Shown here one piece after another: positions 44,601-57,600 of a DNA stretch of 64,000 bases. The notes beneath the pieces are model-generated. The model ran no database searches, had not been told where the DNA came from, and saw only the letters and a list, made by a program, of their open reading frames with translations. How positions within the stretch are numbered: position 1 is the first letter of the stretch; each line of letters begins with the position of its first letter. The position numbers were made by a program, and so were the translations under genes. Origin of the DNA: Strigops habroptila (Eukaryota; Chordata; Aves; Psittaciformes; Psittacidae); NCBI RefSeq assembly GCF_004027225.2, contig NC_044288.2, forward strand, positions 18,362,744 through 18,426,743, given 5' to 3'.

Positions 44601-47600
44601 CCCTCCTGCCCGTGTCCCCCTGGGGCCCGGGATGAGGGCTGGCTTTGATCCGCCCCTGAGAGCAGAGACCGTGCGCAACTCGCTGCACAGGCTCAGCCCC
44701 TCGTCGTGGGATGGTGAGAACCGGTGTTGGTCCAAGGAGCACCTCAACCTCAGTGCTATGGGCCAGGCTCCTGCTTTACCTCACCTCCTCCTCTCGGGAA
44801 GCGGCCCAAGCCCTTGCACTGAGTCCTGAGGTGCATTAACCCTGGGGCTGCGGATATGCTCCTGTGCAGGATAAACCAGCTTGGGGGTGCTTTGGCCAGC
44901 CCAGACCATCCAGGAGCAGGGTAATGCCATAACCAGGGTGGCAGGACCCTGAGCTGTGGCTTGTCCTGCTACAGCAGACCCCTGCCTAGGCAGGGAAAGA
45001 TCCTATAGCCACAAGGCAGCTGCGATCCCAGCTGAGCTATGGAGCTTGAACAAGGGGCTGCAGCTGCCTCCTTCCATCTGCCTTCATTTGCATGGAAACG
45101 AGGAGGGAAAGCTAAACACACACATATAGAGGCTGCGAGTCGGAGCCCATGAAGGGCAGCAGCTGCAGGATGAGTCCCACGGCTGCCCCTGGACCCCCTT
45201 TCAGCCAAGGCACCGGTGGGCTCTGCACAGCACCATGACAACACACCACAAAGGAGGTGAACAAAGCTCACAGTGTCCCCTCTCCCAGCACCGAATCCTT
45301 CCTGGGGTCTGCACCCCTCGTCACCCGGCCTGGCACCAGCATCCCTGCGCCCAGCAGTTGGAAGGGCAGGAGCACGCACAAGCACTTGCTTCCCCATGGG
45401 ATACACACAATCCCATCCCACCAGAGCAGGACTCCTCCCGGCCTCCTAACAGCCACAACCCAGGCTCTCCTTCTATCTTCTTCCTGCAAAAGAGCACAGG
45501 TTGGGCGTTCACAGACTCTTTCTCAAGAGTCAGCCCCAACCTGCCCTCCCCGACTCCGCACACCAGAGACCAAAGTCCTGGAGCTGGAGAATCCAGCCGG
45601 AGCTGCAGCAGCCAAGGAGGATTTCATCACTCAGCCTTGCCCCAGGTCGTGCAGCTCCTGAAGTGGGTCTGTCCAGCCGAGGAGAACTAGGAGAAACAGA
45701 GCAACTTTGTACTTGCCCTCAATTAACGAGTGACCTATTTAGAGGAAAATCTGGGCTAAGTGGGATGAAAGGGCTGGAGCCAGCTGCTTAGGGGTGGCAT
45801 GGCACAAACCAGGCTGAGGCTGCAAGCTCCAGATTCAGACGGGGCAGAGAAGCCAGTTCAGAGCTTTGAAAGAAAATGCCCTAAAAGATTTTATAGCTGG
45901 AAGCAACCTCACGCTGCACCCTCCCTCCTGAGCCCACCAACAAGGGGACATCCCTGCTCAGCCAGCCCCGGTGCCTCCAAGGGAGATGGAGGGACCAGGA
46001 GGAGGATGCAGGGTGGATACAGAGCAGGGGCAGCGGGAGGCTGGGTCTCAGCTCCTCTCCCGAGGCCGTGGCGATGCTCTCAGCGGGAAGGTGGGAGCAG
46101 CACAGCGCAGACATTCCCCGGTGGGTGGAAGAGCCGGAGAACGTGTTCGTCTGATGAAACGCTGCCGACAGCGGGAGCAGCGTTTCAGCTCCATGGCAGC
46201 TTTGAAGGGTAGGCGTTGGTCCTGCCCAGCCAGCGTGGTGACAGAAGAGCTTATCTGACAGGACCTGCAGGTTGGGTGCGTGTATCTCCTCCTAGAGACG
46301 GCACTGCCCATGCTGGCAGCCTCCCCTCCTGCTCCAGAGCCTGGGAAAGCCGGGACCAGCCCCGCAGGAGCAGACACGGTACCTGGGGCCTCTCTGCAGG
46401 GAAGAGACTGGGTGGCAGCTCACACATTTTAAGCCAAAGCACTTCCCACGCTGCGCTCGGCTTTGCATCAGCAACACCTCCAGACTCCAGCTATCAGGCA
46501 AAGCCAGACTAGACGCTAGGGATTCACCACGCTCCTCCTGATGCAAGCTGAAGCAATGAGCAGCTTACTCTCACCCCATCCGAAAGAAAAGCAGTGTTAT
46601 TTCTTGAGCTGGACTGTGCAGACCCAGGAACTGGGGGGGTGGGTTTGAGAGGGCAGCCAGGCTGAGCTGTGTTATCCACACATATAAACTGGTTTCTTTC
46701 AATTTCACTTGATTTTGAGCCCATGTGCAAAGCACCACAGACATTGCCTGTGCCCCAGATGGCAGACATGGCTGATCCGGCAGACCCAGAGAGGAGGGAG
46801 CTCTGTCCCTGCTCTGCTTGTGCTGCCAGAACACACGAGTCTCCTTAAGGGGCTTTTGCTGTGGAGCTGGTACAGCACCACCTCCAACCCCCATTGCACT
46901 CCAAGTGCTGCAGAAAACCTTTTTCTTGGAGAGAAAAATATATGTCAGGCCCCTCAGCAACCATCCCTCTTGGGGCACAGCTCCATGCGCTGTCACAGCC
47001 CCAGCAGCCAGGCACAAGGATGGTCTTTAAGGCTTCAGCTGCTTTGTGTTCACCTAATTCATCCGGGGGGTTTTAGCAGAATCAGGGCTTTTCCCAAAGA
47101 GGCTGCTGGCAGCTGCAGGTGCAAGGACAGCAGGACAAGCCCTGCAGAGGCCATGCCCAGCATTCCCATCCCCTGGGCATGCTGACACGCAGGCTGGGAG
47201 CAGGCAGAGCTGCCGCAGTGGTGTCATGGACCATCTCTGCAGATGCTCCCAGCCAGCGAGGACCCAGCTGGGGCAGAGGGGAGCAGGATGTGGACGTGCC
47301 CGAGCCCTGTGCTGGGCCAGTGCTTTGGAACACACTCCAGAGCAGACATGCAGATGTGCGGACCAGGGCAGCATCCTCGAGCCGCCCGCAGTCAGCTCCA
47401 GGGCAGCTGGAGAGCTGTCAAGAGCTGACGTGGAGCTGGTTCAGCCTTTAGCTCCCAGGATGTTGGCAGAGAGGCTGAGATCAGGACTTGAGCCCCAGCT
47501 CTCAATTACCACAGCAAGAATAAAAGCAGCTGTGGATCCACACAGGAGGCTGCCCTGCCCTTCTAGAGATAGGATTCAGGCACAAGCGCTTCTTTCCTGG

Positions 47601-50600
47601 AAAGCATTCCCTGGGGTTTGGGATTCCTTCCAATCCCACAAAGCTCCCCTCGCAACACTGATCCCTGAGTACCCCACATTCCCACAGGACCACAGCTCGG
47701 CCACGTTAACAAACACCAGCAGCTGGCAAGCTATTTAGAGCAGCAGGATTGCTCCCAGCATTGATTTCCTCTCCCATTACCCGCCAGCAGCACAGCCTGC
47801 CAGCAGTGGCCGTGACAGCCCCACTGCAGCCCCACATGTGCTAGAACCTTGCAGGCTTGCCCCCACGCTCTACACAAGCCACCATGTCATGCCTAGGGAG
47901 AGCCAGCCTGAAATAAGCGTGCCTATGCCCTGCTTGCTCCCGTATCTTGCATTTAAACTTCCTCCTAGAGGTTACAGGGAAGCTGCTGCGAACTGGGTGT
48001 TTGATGGACACTGATGCTGCAGTGCCAGGACCCTGTGTGTGGGGCTGACCGGCCCCAGGAGGCACAGCACATGGTTGTTCAACTCCCTCCTTGGAAAAGC
48101 CAGCTCAGGAGGAGCTGCCCGGCCACAACTGAGTGAGTCTGGCCAGTGCCGTGATTCCATCCTCCGCAACCATTGATGGCATCCGCTCACACAGCTACCC
48201 CTGACTGCAGCCTTTTGGGACACACAGGGCAGGAACGGGAGCAGCAGGCTGACAAACCCAGCAGTCTTTCACTAGGAAAGCCTGAGCACCGCACAGAGCA
48301 GACCCCACAAGCTGTTTGCATGTCGGGAAGCAAAAAACAAGCCACTTCTAATCAGCATCAAGCTCCCAAGCCCATGCTTTGCCTCTTGGGAATGTGCTGG
48401 CAGTGCCCAGCTCACATCCCACTTGCGAGCCCTCGCCAGCAGGTATGGGAAAGGCAAAGATGCAGTGGGAAAAGCTGTTGGTGAGAGGGAGAAAGGTCAC
48501 TGCGCAGTGACTTCTGCCCATAATCTGTTTGTGGGATGCGTTAACAGCAGGAGCTCGGCAGGGCCGTGGCACTCAGCGTTGGCAGCACCTTCCCACACCA
48601 GGCGTGCAATGCAAACAGGGTTTATTGCTGCTCCTCAGCAGTGCAGCACCAGCCCAGCTAATAAAAACCATCAGTTAATAGTTCCTGGGAAGCCCAAGGG
48701 GAGAATGGCCGCAGATGGGCTCCTCGCCTTTCCTCCCCCAGAAGAAAGGGTTTCAGGAAGGAAGTCGGGCACTTCCAGGATGTGAGTCAGCACGGAATTC
48801 TGGCCAGACCTGCTGTTCAAGCAGTGCCATGCAGCAGGAGTTGCCCCAAGTCCGACTGGCACAATGCAAGTGCCAGCCCCCAGGGACATGCACACATGCT
48901 GCACTGTGGAAATGCTCCGGATGCTGTTTGCAGCGCCAAAACCCTGACCCAGGTAGTGCTGCAAACAGTCCCGGCCCAGCACCAGCAGCGACCAAGGAAG
49001 AGGAATGAGCTGGGCACAAGTCAGAGTCGTGCTGGGGGAGCCTCCAGCACACAAGACCCAATCTGTCTGCTGCCCAAGTGATGTTTTGCAGTTCAAAGCA
49101 CTGAAACCAGTTTCTAGCTTTACTTCTCTGCTCCCATCCCGCACTGCATGACGGTACCTGCCTGTCCACCAAGGCAGGCAAACACGTCCTTGCTCCTCTG
49201 TGCCTGACCTGGGCAAGCTCTACCTACAGCTGCCACCAGATGAAGATCTGGCAAATCCCATCCACAGAGCTTGGTCCAGCAGCGAGATCCTGCTTTGGAA
49301 CACCAGAGCCAGCTACAAGCCCCAAGCTGGTCCTGGGGCCAGCAGCAGTTGTGAAACATCACCCCTTGTAGTCATGTAGAGATGGGCTCAAGGACCTTTA
49401 AATTACCCACGCTGCCAAGCAGCAGAGTCACCAGTTGGTGTACAAACCCCATGAGCAGCGCATGCAGCAGCGAGGGCGAGCCAGGCAGACACCAGGGTGA
49501 GATGTGCCGAGGACACCAGCCTCTAATCCTGGAGTTCTCAGTTACACACATCCGATGGCCTCACTTGGGAAAGTCCCATAGCGCTGCTTTGTGTGCACCG
49601 CAGCAACAAGGGAAGGACTCTGCCCTCTCCCTTCCTTGTACCTTGGCCCGTTTGCTCACTGTGCCCCTGGTGTGGAGGACCAGGAGGTTGGAGGAAGCAC
49701 AGCGAGCCGCACAGGTACCACCACCCCACCCCTGCAGTTATCTGAGCCCAGCCGCGCCAGGCACTTGCCCTATGTGTTTACAGCACTGTAAAGGGCAAGG
49801 CCCGGATTCATCATCGCACGCAGGGGCTCTGGCTGCAGCAAGGGAAGCTTGCAAGCCTGTACGACAGCATGGACACTCCTTCGAGGTCTTCTGATGATCT
49901 AGAATTGCCTCTGTTTGCAACGTTCAAAGTCCATCACCTGAAAAGCAGCGTAAGGCTCACTTATTTCAAAGGTGGTGAGAACAAGGAACGAGGAGCTGGC
50001 TCGTTGGGGCGCAAGGAATGCACAGAGCAGCTCTGGAAGAGCTCCTCTGCCAGCCACGCGTATTGATGCTATCCTTCAACTTAGCGAGGGAAAGACACGC
50101 AGTTCAGACCAGCCGTGTTCACAAAAACAAACCACATTATCAACAGGACAAAACGCTCCTGGAGAGGGAAAACACAACAGTTAGAGCTGAGTGTGCTCAG
50201 GTACTTCTGAAGCAGCCCCTGACACGAAAATGCCAAGCTGTTCTCTGAAACAGGAGCTGCATCACCTTCACGGTTCTTTTATGGACAAAAAGATTTGGAA
50301 ATCTAATCACTCTGCATGAGAATACTCCTTAGCTCCTTCTGACCTCCAGCTACCTGAATGCAGCACTAGCAACAGTCACATCTAAGAACATCTCACACAG
50401 TGCAAAAAGTCAAGTTAGCATCTTAATCTAAAAGATTTCACACCTTTAGCTCGGAGCTTTGCAAAGCAGCTGAGCACACTGTAGTTCCTTTGCAAACAAG
50501 GTCACAGCCCTCCCTTAACACAGCACATTTGCCTCTGGTGAAGGACAATACACCTGGCTCTATTTCGAAAAGCTCTGTTAATGCAGCTGAGCGCAGTGCC

Positions 50601-50907
50601 CGTCCTCATGCCCCAGCACCACAGTCAATCCCAGCTCTTCGCATGCAGACCTGGTACCACCCTCCCCCCTTCCTGTTTAGCCCTGGGATTACATTAAAGA
50701 GCCATTTCCACATTAGAACGCGCCACGAACGCAGCTCTTCCACTCAGGCCCTATTAGCAGGGTGGGCACTTCCTCTGTGTCATCCCTCGCCTCCTGTTTC
50801 CAGAGGCATTAGTGCTCGGAGCAGACAGCTCTTCCTCCCAGCCCACTTTTCCTTTTAGCCTGGAGCCTGCCATGCTCCTGAACTTGCGTTATGACATCAA
50901 GCTGATA

Positions 50908-50926
50908 TGAAATCATGATGATTTCA
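50908..50926. other. 19-bp perfect palindrome TGAAATCATGATGATTTCA
   Basis: Exact dyad in an AT-rich stretch that also has ATGACATCAAGCTGATATG and CCATGATTAAAGAGC. Reads like a homeodomain/PBX-type or bZIP site array. Possible conserved noncoding element. Confidence 0.4.
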
Positions 50927-51061
50927 CCATGATTAAAGAGCAGATGGGGCTGATAGAGCTGCCTAAGCAACAAATCTTCTAAATTGGAAAATGCTGTCAA
51001 GAGAAATTAAAGCCTGATGCAAAAAAAAAAAGCAGCCAACTTGGGATGACAGAAGAAATGC

Positions 51062-51125
51062 AGCTGGAAGGGACTGCAGGGAGGCATCGAGGCCAGCCTC
51101 CTGCTCAGAGCAGCACAGCCTGGGT
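51062..51125 (-). repeat. CR1-like scrap
   Basis: GGAAGGGACTGCAGGGAGGC and ATCGAGGCCAGCCTCCTGCT parallel the CR1 3' block GGAAGGGACCTCTGGAGATCATC..CCAGCCCCCTGCTC. Short and diverged. Confidence 0.5.
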
Positions 51126-52139
51126 GCCTTCACCTCTGCTGCAGCCCGGGTAGGAAAAGCACAGCACACAAAGCACATGCAAGTCCCTGCAAGTTGTAAG
51201 CAACACACCTGAAAGAGCCAACTGAGAGAACAGGCAGAACAACGCAGCAGCAGAGCTTTGTTGACACATAAGCTTGAAAAATAACCCCACACAGATAGAA
51301 TTCAATGGAGGTCAGCAGAAACCAAACGAGGGTAGTGCACGCTGGACAGACTTGACACACCTACCAGAAACATCCAGCTTTCAGACTGCCTGCTCTCAAC
51401 ACAGCCAGGGCTTGAATCCATCACTTAGTACCAATGCTCACCACCACGCGGAACAGGGGGCAAGGCAAGGGGAGGGACATTGCTAATGTTACCAACAACT
51501 GAGACCTACAGGAATCTGACCTTCTTTCAGAGCTTTTTATGGGAGAAAAGGCTTTCAATTGCTTCTAACAAGGAATGGCTTAAATAGGTTAAAACTAATG
51601 AACCGGTACGCTGCACATACGAGCACTCCACACTCCAAATTAAGCAATCCTTTGCAAGGTGGCCTTAGGAAGCCTCTCAAGAGTTGTTATAAGCAGGTTA
51701 ATAAATTGCTTCGAAACCCTGCACACAGCTTAGTAAGACGATTAAAAACCTGTTGTCACAGCCTAACGTCATTACCTGAATTCTAGCACTTTCCAGGGAG
51801 CACAAGGTTGTAGTTCTTGCGCTTTACAGCCTCTGTTAGAATGATAATTACTTGTGAAGGGCCTGGGATTGCTTGCAGAAGTTTTTGACTTTGCATCAGG
51901 ACAGCAGGTAAGAATAAACCTCCCAACACAAACCCTTTGCAGAGCTGCAACCAGAAGTCAAGATCCACATAGTTTTTAATGCTTTCAGTTTGAAGTCTTT
52001 GTTACAAACCAAATCGATTACACAGCAAATGAGTGTTCAGTATCACAGCATCTCTTTAAGGAAGGTTGCCATCTCGCGCACTGCTCACGCGTCTGCTGCA
52101 GGCTGGCTTTCTGTAAAGCAGCACAACAGGGCTGACAGT

Positions 52140-52337
52140 TCAAGCTCGCACTTCTGTGCAGAAGTAAACTCTATTAACACACCGTATCTGAAGGACTAGC
52201 TGGACTCCATGCCCCTCCGAAGGACAAGGCTTGCAGTTGTAACAACTGCACACAAATGCGTTTTGACACTCCGAGCACATGAACTGTCCTTGCTTGCAGT
52301 GCTTATCAAGGGCAGTTTTGTTTCTAAAGTTCGACAA
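52140..52337 (-). other. Short cysteine-rich open segment (uncertain)
   Basis: A 65-codon minus-strand open frame with FMCSECQNAF, VCSCYNCKPC and other cysteines, arranged like a treble-clef or B-box finger. No family is recognised and splice sites are poor. It lies downstream of the CSNK1A1 3'UTR on the same strand. Chance cannot be excluded for a frame this short. Confidence 0.15.
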
Positions 52338-53157
52338 CCCTCCTCAAAGTCATGAGTCAATTTAATGGATGGAGGAAATAATTTCTTCTCCCGAAACCAA
52401 ATTATTTCCTCCAACTTTCAAATATCTCATGGCAAAGCAAGAAAAGTGGTGCCAAAACAATTCCGAGCAGCCACTCCAAAAACAGCCGTCAAGAAGGCAT
52501 TTCAATGATGCTTCTTCCCCTTCCACCAATGCATGTTGTCAAGAGGCATTGCCTAGACAGTAGAAATCATATATAAGGACATAACATAGTATTCTAGATA
52601 CCAGTTCTTAGAAACATACCAGTTTTCATATGAGGCATTGCTTGTAAAGCATCCTTATTCGGACAGGGCAATACTTGTGTCTGGAAGAACATCCTAGCCA
52701 GAAGAACGAGCTTCTTCCGCCTTCCAGGTACCAGAGAGAGACCGCTCTGACTCAGAAGAGGTTTCCAAATGGGCACCGCTATCTCTGAAGCCCGGCAGAC
52801 TTTTTGCTGCCCTGTCCTCCCAGATTATCTCTACAACTGGCTTATTAGCACACAACGTTCTCCAGCTAAAGGTTAACGTCTTCTCAGGGCAGATCCTTCT
52901 CATAAGGAGAGTATGCATAGTGACCGCACGGGAGCGCGGCCTTGATCCAGGTTACCCCTCCGTGAGGGCAGAGGGTGCACAGTGTAAGTGTTGTGAGCTC
53001 TGAGAAATGGTTTTCAAAAGGAAAGACCTTTTCAAACAGTAAAAAGATGAGTTGTGAGCAGGAACTCTGCTACATGCATGGAAACTGTCTAAAAAGCTAA
53101 CATACAAACAACATTTACACAATAGGCATCTGGCAGCATTTTCAGACATTTTTTTAA

Positions 53158-53163
53158 TTTATT
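53158..53163 (-). terminator. CSNK1A1: Distal poly(A) signal candidate for CSNK1A1
   Basis: TTTATT on the plus strand reads AATAAA on the minus strand, preceded in transcript sense by AT-rich sequence. Would give a 3'UTR of about 1.5 kb. Confidence 0.35.
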
Positions 53164-53589
53164 CTGACATGCTATAAAGGAATAAATTACACTGTTAAAG
53201 AATTACCAGCAATAAAAGTATTTCTTTCTTTTCAGCTGGGCTAGAATAGGAGTGAGAAGGAAGACAGCCTGGGGCAGTATCCAATGGGAACTCTGCATGG
53301 TGCGAGGCTGTCCCCGAGAACAAGAGTAAATCTGGTCATATCCACTTCACAAGAACTTGAAAGAAAATGCCTTGGTTTAAAACCATCCAAATCCTCCATT
53401 CAAACTGATTTCCTTCCAACTAGCAATCACAGGTCAGTGCAGCCGCTGTGGGACACGGCAGCGCTCGGGGGGGCTGCCCGTGCCGGGGCTGCAAAAGATG
53501 CCGTTTCATTTTAAAAAGCTCCAATCTTTAGTATAGAGGGGCTGGTCTCAACCACCAAGTTATAAAAATGCAAGACTGCCCCTTCCCCC

Positions 53590-54648
53590 TCAAGGAAAAA
53601 ATACAAAATTTATTTAAAAACAAAACGAGGAAGAGTTACAACGCTAAATCTAAAATGATTTAGAAAGAAAGCTGACGTCTCTCGCTGAACAAATGGCCTC
53701 GCAACTTGGTTTAAAAACAGGGCAATGCGGATTTCTTCAACTGAATTAACAAGGCAAATTAAAAAAACCTCATTTCCTTACAGAAAACAGTTTTTAGTTT
53801 TTAATGAACTTGTAAACAAAAAAGCTCCCGCTTCAAAATAAAAACAAAATCCCAGATCATATAGATGTTTACAGTGATTACATTTATCTAAGCAACTTAC
53901 ATACAGGTTCAGTTGTAAGATGTTAACTAAATTTCGTGACAAATATGCTGTTTTTTCCTTTTATACCAAGAACATTATAGAGTTAATGCAGAGTCCTAAA
54001 GATTATCTAGTAGTCGCTAAGTTTCTCTTAAGTCTTCACTTTAGATGCTGTTATTTCTAGCACAGGTAAGCAGGCAGAGTCTTTCATATGCTTAAAAACT
54101 GGAATCTTTGGTTACTACCATGTCAGCTGGCTTGGTATGTTGCACATAGAAGCCAACAACTTTAAGAATGTTTTAAGTGTACAACTTTCAGAACCCAGGG
54201 AGGAATAACCAGAAAAGAGTGCACAATTGTGAGCATTTACAATTATCACAACTGTTGCCGAAGACTGTTCATGCCATTCTTCCAAAACAATGAGATCTCA
54301 TAAGCAGTGTAGTTCAAAGTAAAAAGGTAACAAAAATTGGCATATGCACAATTTTCTCCACTTGTGTGTCAACCATTAGTTAACTTTTCCACTTGAAAAA
54401 AATGCAATAGAAAACTGGACACCATGTTTCACTATCTCAGTAATATTCACAATTACAGCTGCTACAACTCAAAGTGCAGCATCACTGACACTGCCCAGAG
54501 CCAGTTTATACTGATAGTAAGTTCTTTACACCAAGTAAATGGTTGCCCACAGCCACTGGCAAGTGTACGTATGAACTAAAATTTCTAGGATTTGGGGAGT
54601 GACAAGTCCTGCTCCGATCTGCTCTGCTTTGTCCCATCCTCGCCATGC
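53590..54648 (-). other. CSNK1A1: CSNK1A1 3'UTR
   Basis: Noncoding part of the last exon, AT-rich. Reading on the minus strand it recalls the mammalian CSNK1A1 3'UTR almost block for block, for example TTTACTTGGTGTAAAGAACT, GAAACATGGTGTCC, TTCAAGTGGAAAAGTTAACT and CTATATGATCTGGGATTTTG. This comparison rests on memory of the human transcript. It ends at an AATAAA (53609-53614) or continues to the distal signal. Confidence 0.7.
53609..53614 (-). terminator. CSNK1A1: Proximal poly(A) signal of CSNK1A1
   Basis: AATAAA on the minus strand followed by TTTTGTATTTTTTCC, a T-rich downstream element. About 1.04 kb after the stop codon. Confidence 0.6.
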
Positions 54649-54656
54649 TCAGAAAC
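54649..54656 (-). CDS. CSNK1A1: CSNK1A1 last coding exon piece (GF stop)
   Basis: Acceptor TTGCAG|GTTTCTGA. With the G carried over from the previous exon it encodes Gly-Phe and TGA, the known C-terminus of CK1-alpha. Confidence 0.9.
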
Positions 54657-57600
54657 CTGCAAGATAAACACAAGGGCAACTTACTGATACGGGATGGAAA
54701 CAAGAAACAGCCTTCACAGGAGGAGAATTAAACAGCAGTTATGGTCATTCAAAGGGGAGAATGCTGCTCCGTCTCAGAACGGCAGAGTTCCTGGTGTCCG
54801 TTTCCAAAGCTAACCAGCATTTGCCACCACCCTTCAGCTCAAACACACGCCTCTCGCTCACACCTACTGCTGCCCTGGAGAATAGGCTCATGTACCAGCT
54901 GGATGCCACATTCCTCAAATAGGAATTCAGACCAACAGTTTGAAAACAAGATGCGTTATTGCCACTAGGAAGCAGGATGTAATTTCATAGGATTGTTTTC
55001 TACTTGTCTGCAGTGTCTCGTGTTTATATCCTTGAATGTCAAACTGTCATCTGATTGCAGTGGTGCTCTTCAGGGACGCAGTACAGCGGTGTCACTCAGA
55101 CAGAAAAGGAACAGGAATAACTTACCTTACAGTAACTGGTGTTAACTACATGCTCACACACACGACACTCTGGGCAACCAGAACAGAAGCGAGAACCTTT
55201 GTCAGCGACTAGGAACCCAATACACCTTCTGTCCTTGGAAGGACAAGTGAAACAACTCATGTGACAGGGGAGGTGGGGCGCCAAGGACAATTCTTTCAAC
55301 ATTCAGTATTCCAAATGACAAATTCAAGGCATTGGGGAAAAGGGAGAGTAAAGGAATACATACACACATCTCCAAGAACCAGTTACTGCAAGCTAAGCCA
55401 GTCTTCATGTGACTGCTTATGTACTCATTTCTGGTGACTCAGGTAGCAGCACTGTGCGTTAAAGAGGTAACAGGAGTCTCAACCGAAGATGACTTTGCCA
55501 AGCGAGTTTCCGTTCTGGATGCCCTCCAAAGGCACAGTGTTCTGCCCGTGGATGAATTCATCTGAGCAACAGCTCTGAGTTTTAGCAGCAGCAACCTCTT
55601 CAGTGAAATACAAAGCTGACCTCAGCTATAGCTTGTGCTGTCATCCAGACAGAAGCAAGTGCAAACAAGTCTTAAACATAGCCTGACATTCAATCAAAAA
55701 TGTATCCAGACAGTACCCAGAAGACAGCTTTAAGTCTTCCAGAATAGGCTACAGGTAATTTAGAAGAGATTCAATAGCTTTGTTTGAACTGAGACGTAAT
55801 GCACTGAAGGACAATTCTCTTTACCCAGCACTAGCAATTAAAAAAAAACTCCACCAGAATTAGGACAGTCATTCCCACTTGAGTGCAAATTCTCACAGAA
55901 ACCTCAGTGATTCCTTAGTTCCACTGGCATAAAGTTGTCCATAACCCTTACTTGATGCATACAACTGAAAGTTACTCTGGTTTTCCATTTAGGGTGTTCA
56001 GCAGTGAACACTGATTCATCGTTTGAACCACTTTCTCCATCAAAGCAGCCAAAACTAAGTCAACAAAGGAGGAATGTGCTCCCAGTGTGGAAACTCACTG
56101 CTTTAGAAGCCTGGCCCTTTCAAATGAGAGCGGGATCCTGAACCTGAGGACAAAGGATTTGCTAACATATGGCTTGCTGCTGTTTGTTACAATACCTCAA
56201 ATCCAAGGTATGATAGACAAGAGAATGTCCAACTATGGAGCACTAAAGGGAACTGGATTCAAGCCACGACATCCCTTGCAAGTTCTATTAAGACTACACA
56301 GAGATGTTCCCAAACACAGGCAGCCGCAGCTGTTCAAGTGAGATGTTGACTCATTCATGTAGCACACAAGACTTTGCCAGCATGAAGAACATGCTGAGGA
56401 GTTTATGCCAGCACCTCTCTAACAAATCTTTGCTATATACAGGACCATATTGATGATGAATCTGCATATTCATCAGTCCTTGTCCCCCGGGGGGTTACCC
56501 AAAACCTCGATAATCTCTATGCTACGTGAGCGATACTCAGATTGCTTTATTATTATTATTACCATAGCTGCAGATCTGATCAACCAGGGAAGAGTAACTA
56601 TACTGTTGTACTCCAAGCAGCTTCTCTACTTAAGAGGTGTTCAACCTTTTTCTCTATTACATAGCTCCAAACAGTGAGAAGATTTGGTTGTCAATTGGCT
56701 AAATCTCAAGAAGTGAACTAATAATCTGGTCAGAGAAATACTGCCACAATCGCAAGCTAATGGGGCTGCTGACAGACTTACAGAATTCAACATTGAATTA
56801 AAACCATTTCTTGCAAATGGAACTGACTTTATCCCAGAGATCCACTGCTTGAGTCAGTTTTATGGCTGAGGGAAGCTGACTGTGAGCGTTGCTACAAATC
56901 ACACCTGAACCGCGGCACTGTCAAGAGATCAGGAGCAGAACCTCCCTGTGTCAGCAGAGCAGCTGTGTCTGTTCAACTCTCCCAAGTTCAAACCAGCTGA
57001 CCTTGCTGTTACAAAAGACACTGTACAGGGTTCCAGAGAGGGACAGGGAGGGGGGAAAAAAGGCCACTGACAGGACAGGCTGCTCTGGAACCACACAGAA
57101 TATTCAGCCCGAACAACCTACAGAACACAGTGAGATGGCTTAATATGGATCTGAGACAGAAATACTGATAAATGAGCACACTGTCCAAACAATCTAAGTC
57201 ATGGAAGTCTCTGGACTTGGAAGAATTAAGATTTCACCACCCTCCCCGGGTGCCTGTGTTCAATAGTACTTGCACTTTACAGTATACTGTAAGTTTTTAA
57301 CCAGGAAATGCACCTGTAAATTGCTATTTCTAGTGCTCTCGTTAAACCGCATGTGGTTACTAGAGGGATATAACTTGATACTATTGAAGCCTTTTAAGCC
57401 ACTTCAGCACAGGCTTCGCTACAGCAGCTACAGGAGAATTTAACTGAACTCTGGGCAAAAGAAAATAGCCAGGTATTTCATTAATCTTCAATGTGACAGC
57501 ACTTACAAGTCATACAAGTCTCCTGCTTGAGCTTAGCTGGTTTCGGAAAAGCTTCATTAACAAGCAATATTCCCCACAAAGAGGCATGTAGGATTTTAGG

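Larger units (their letters stand above)
39451..53160. other. Gene-free spacer between the miR-143/145 host RNA and CSNK1A1
   Basis: 13.7 kb without a confident gene. GC-rich to about 49 kb, then AT-richer. Contains minisatellites (39.8 and 40.5 kb), the T-MARE, an AT-rich island at 41.32-41.43 kb, a MIR/CR1 pair at 41.64-42.07 kb, a CpG-dense patch at 44.29-44.60 kb, a CR1 scrap at 51.06 kb and a cysteine-rich open segment at 52.14-52.34 kb. Other open frames lack family features. Confidence 0.55.

Noticed and set aside
54410-54420. A stretch in the CSNK1A1 3'UTR matching the first 11 bases of miR-145-5p
   Set aside because: It is the same sense as the miRNA, not complementary, so it is not a target site; likely coincidence.
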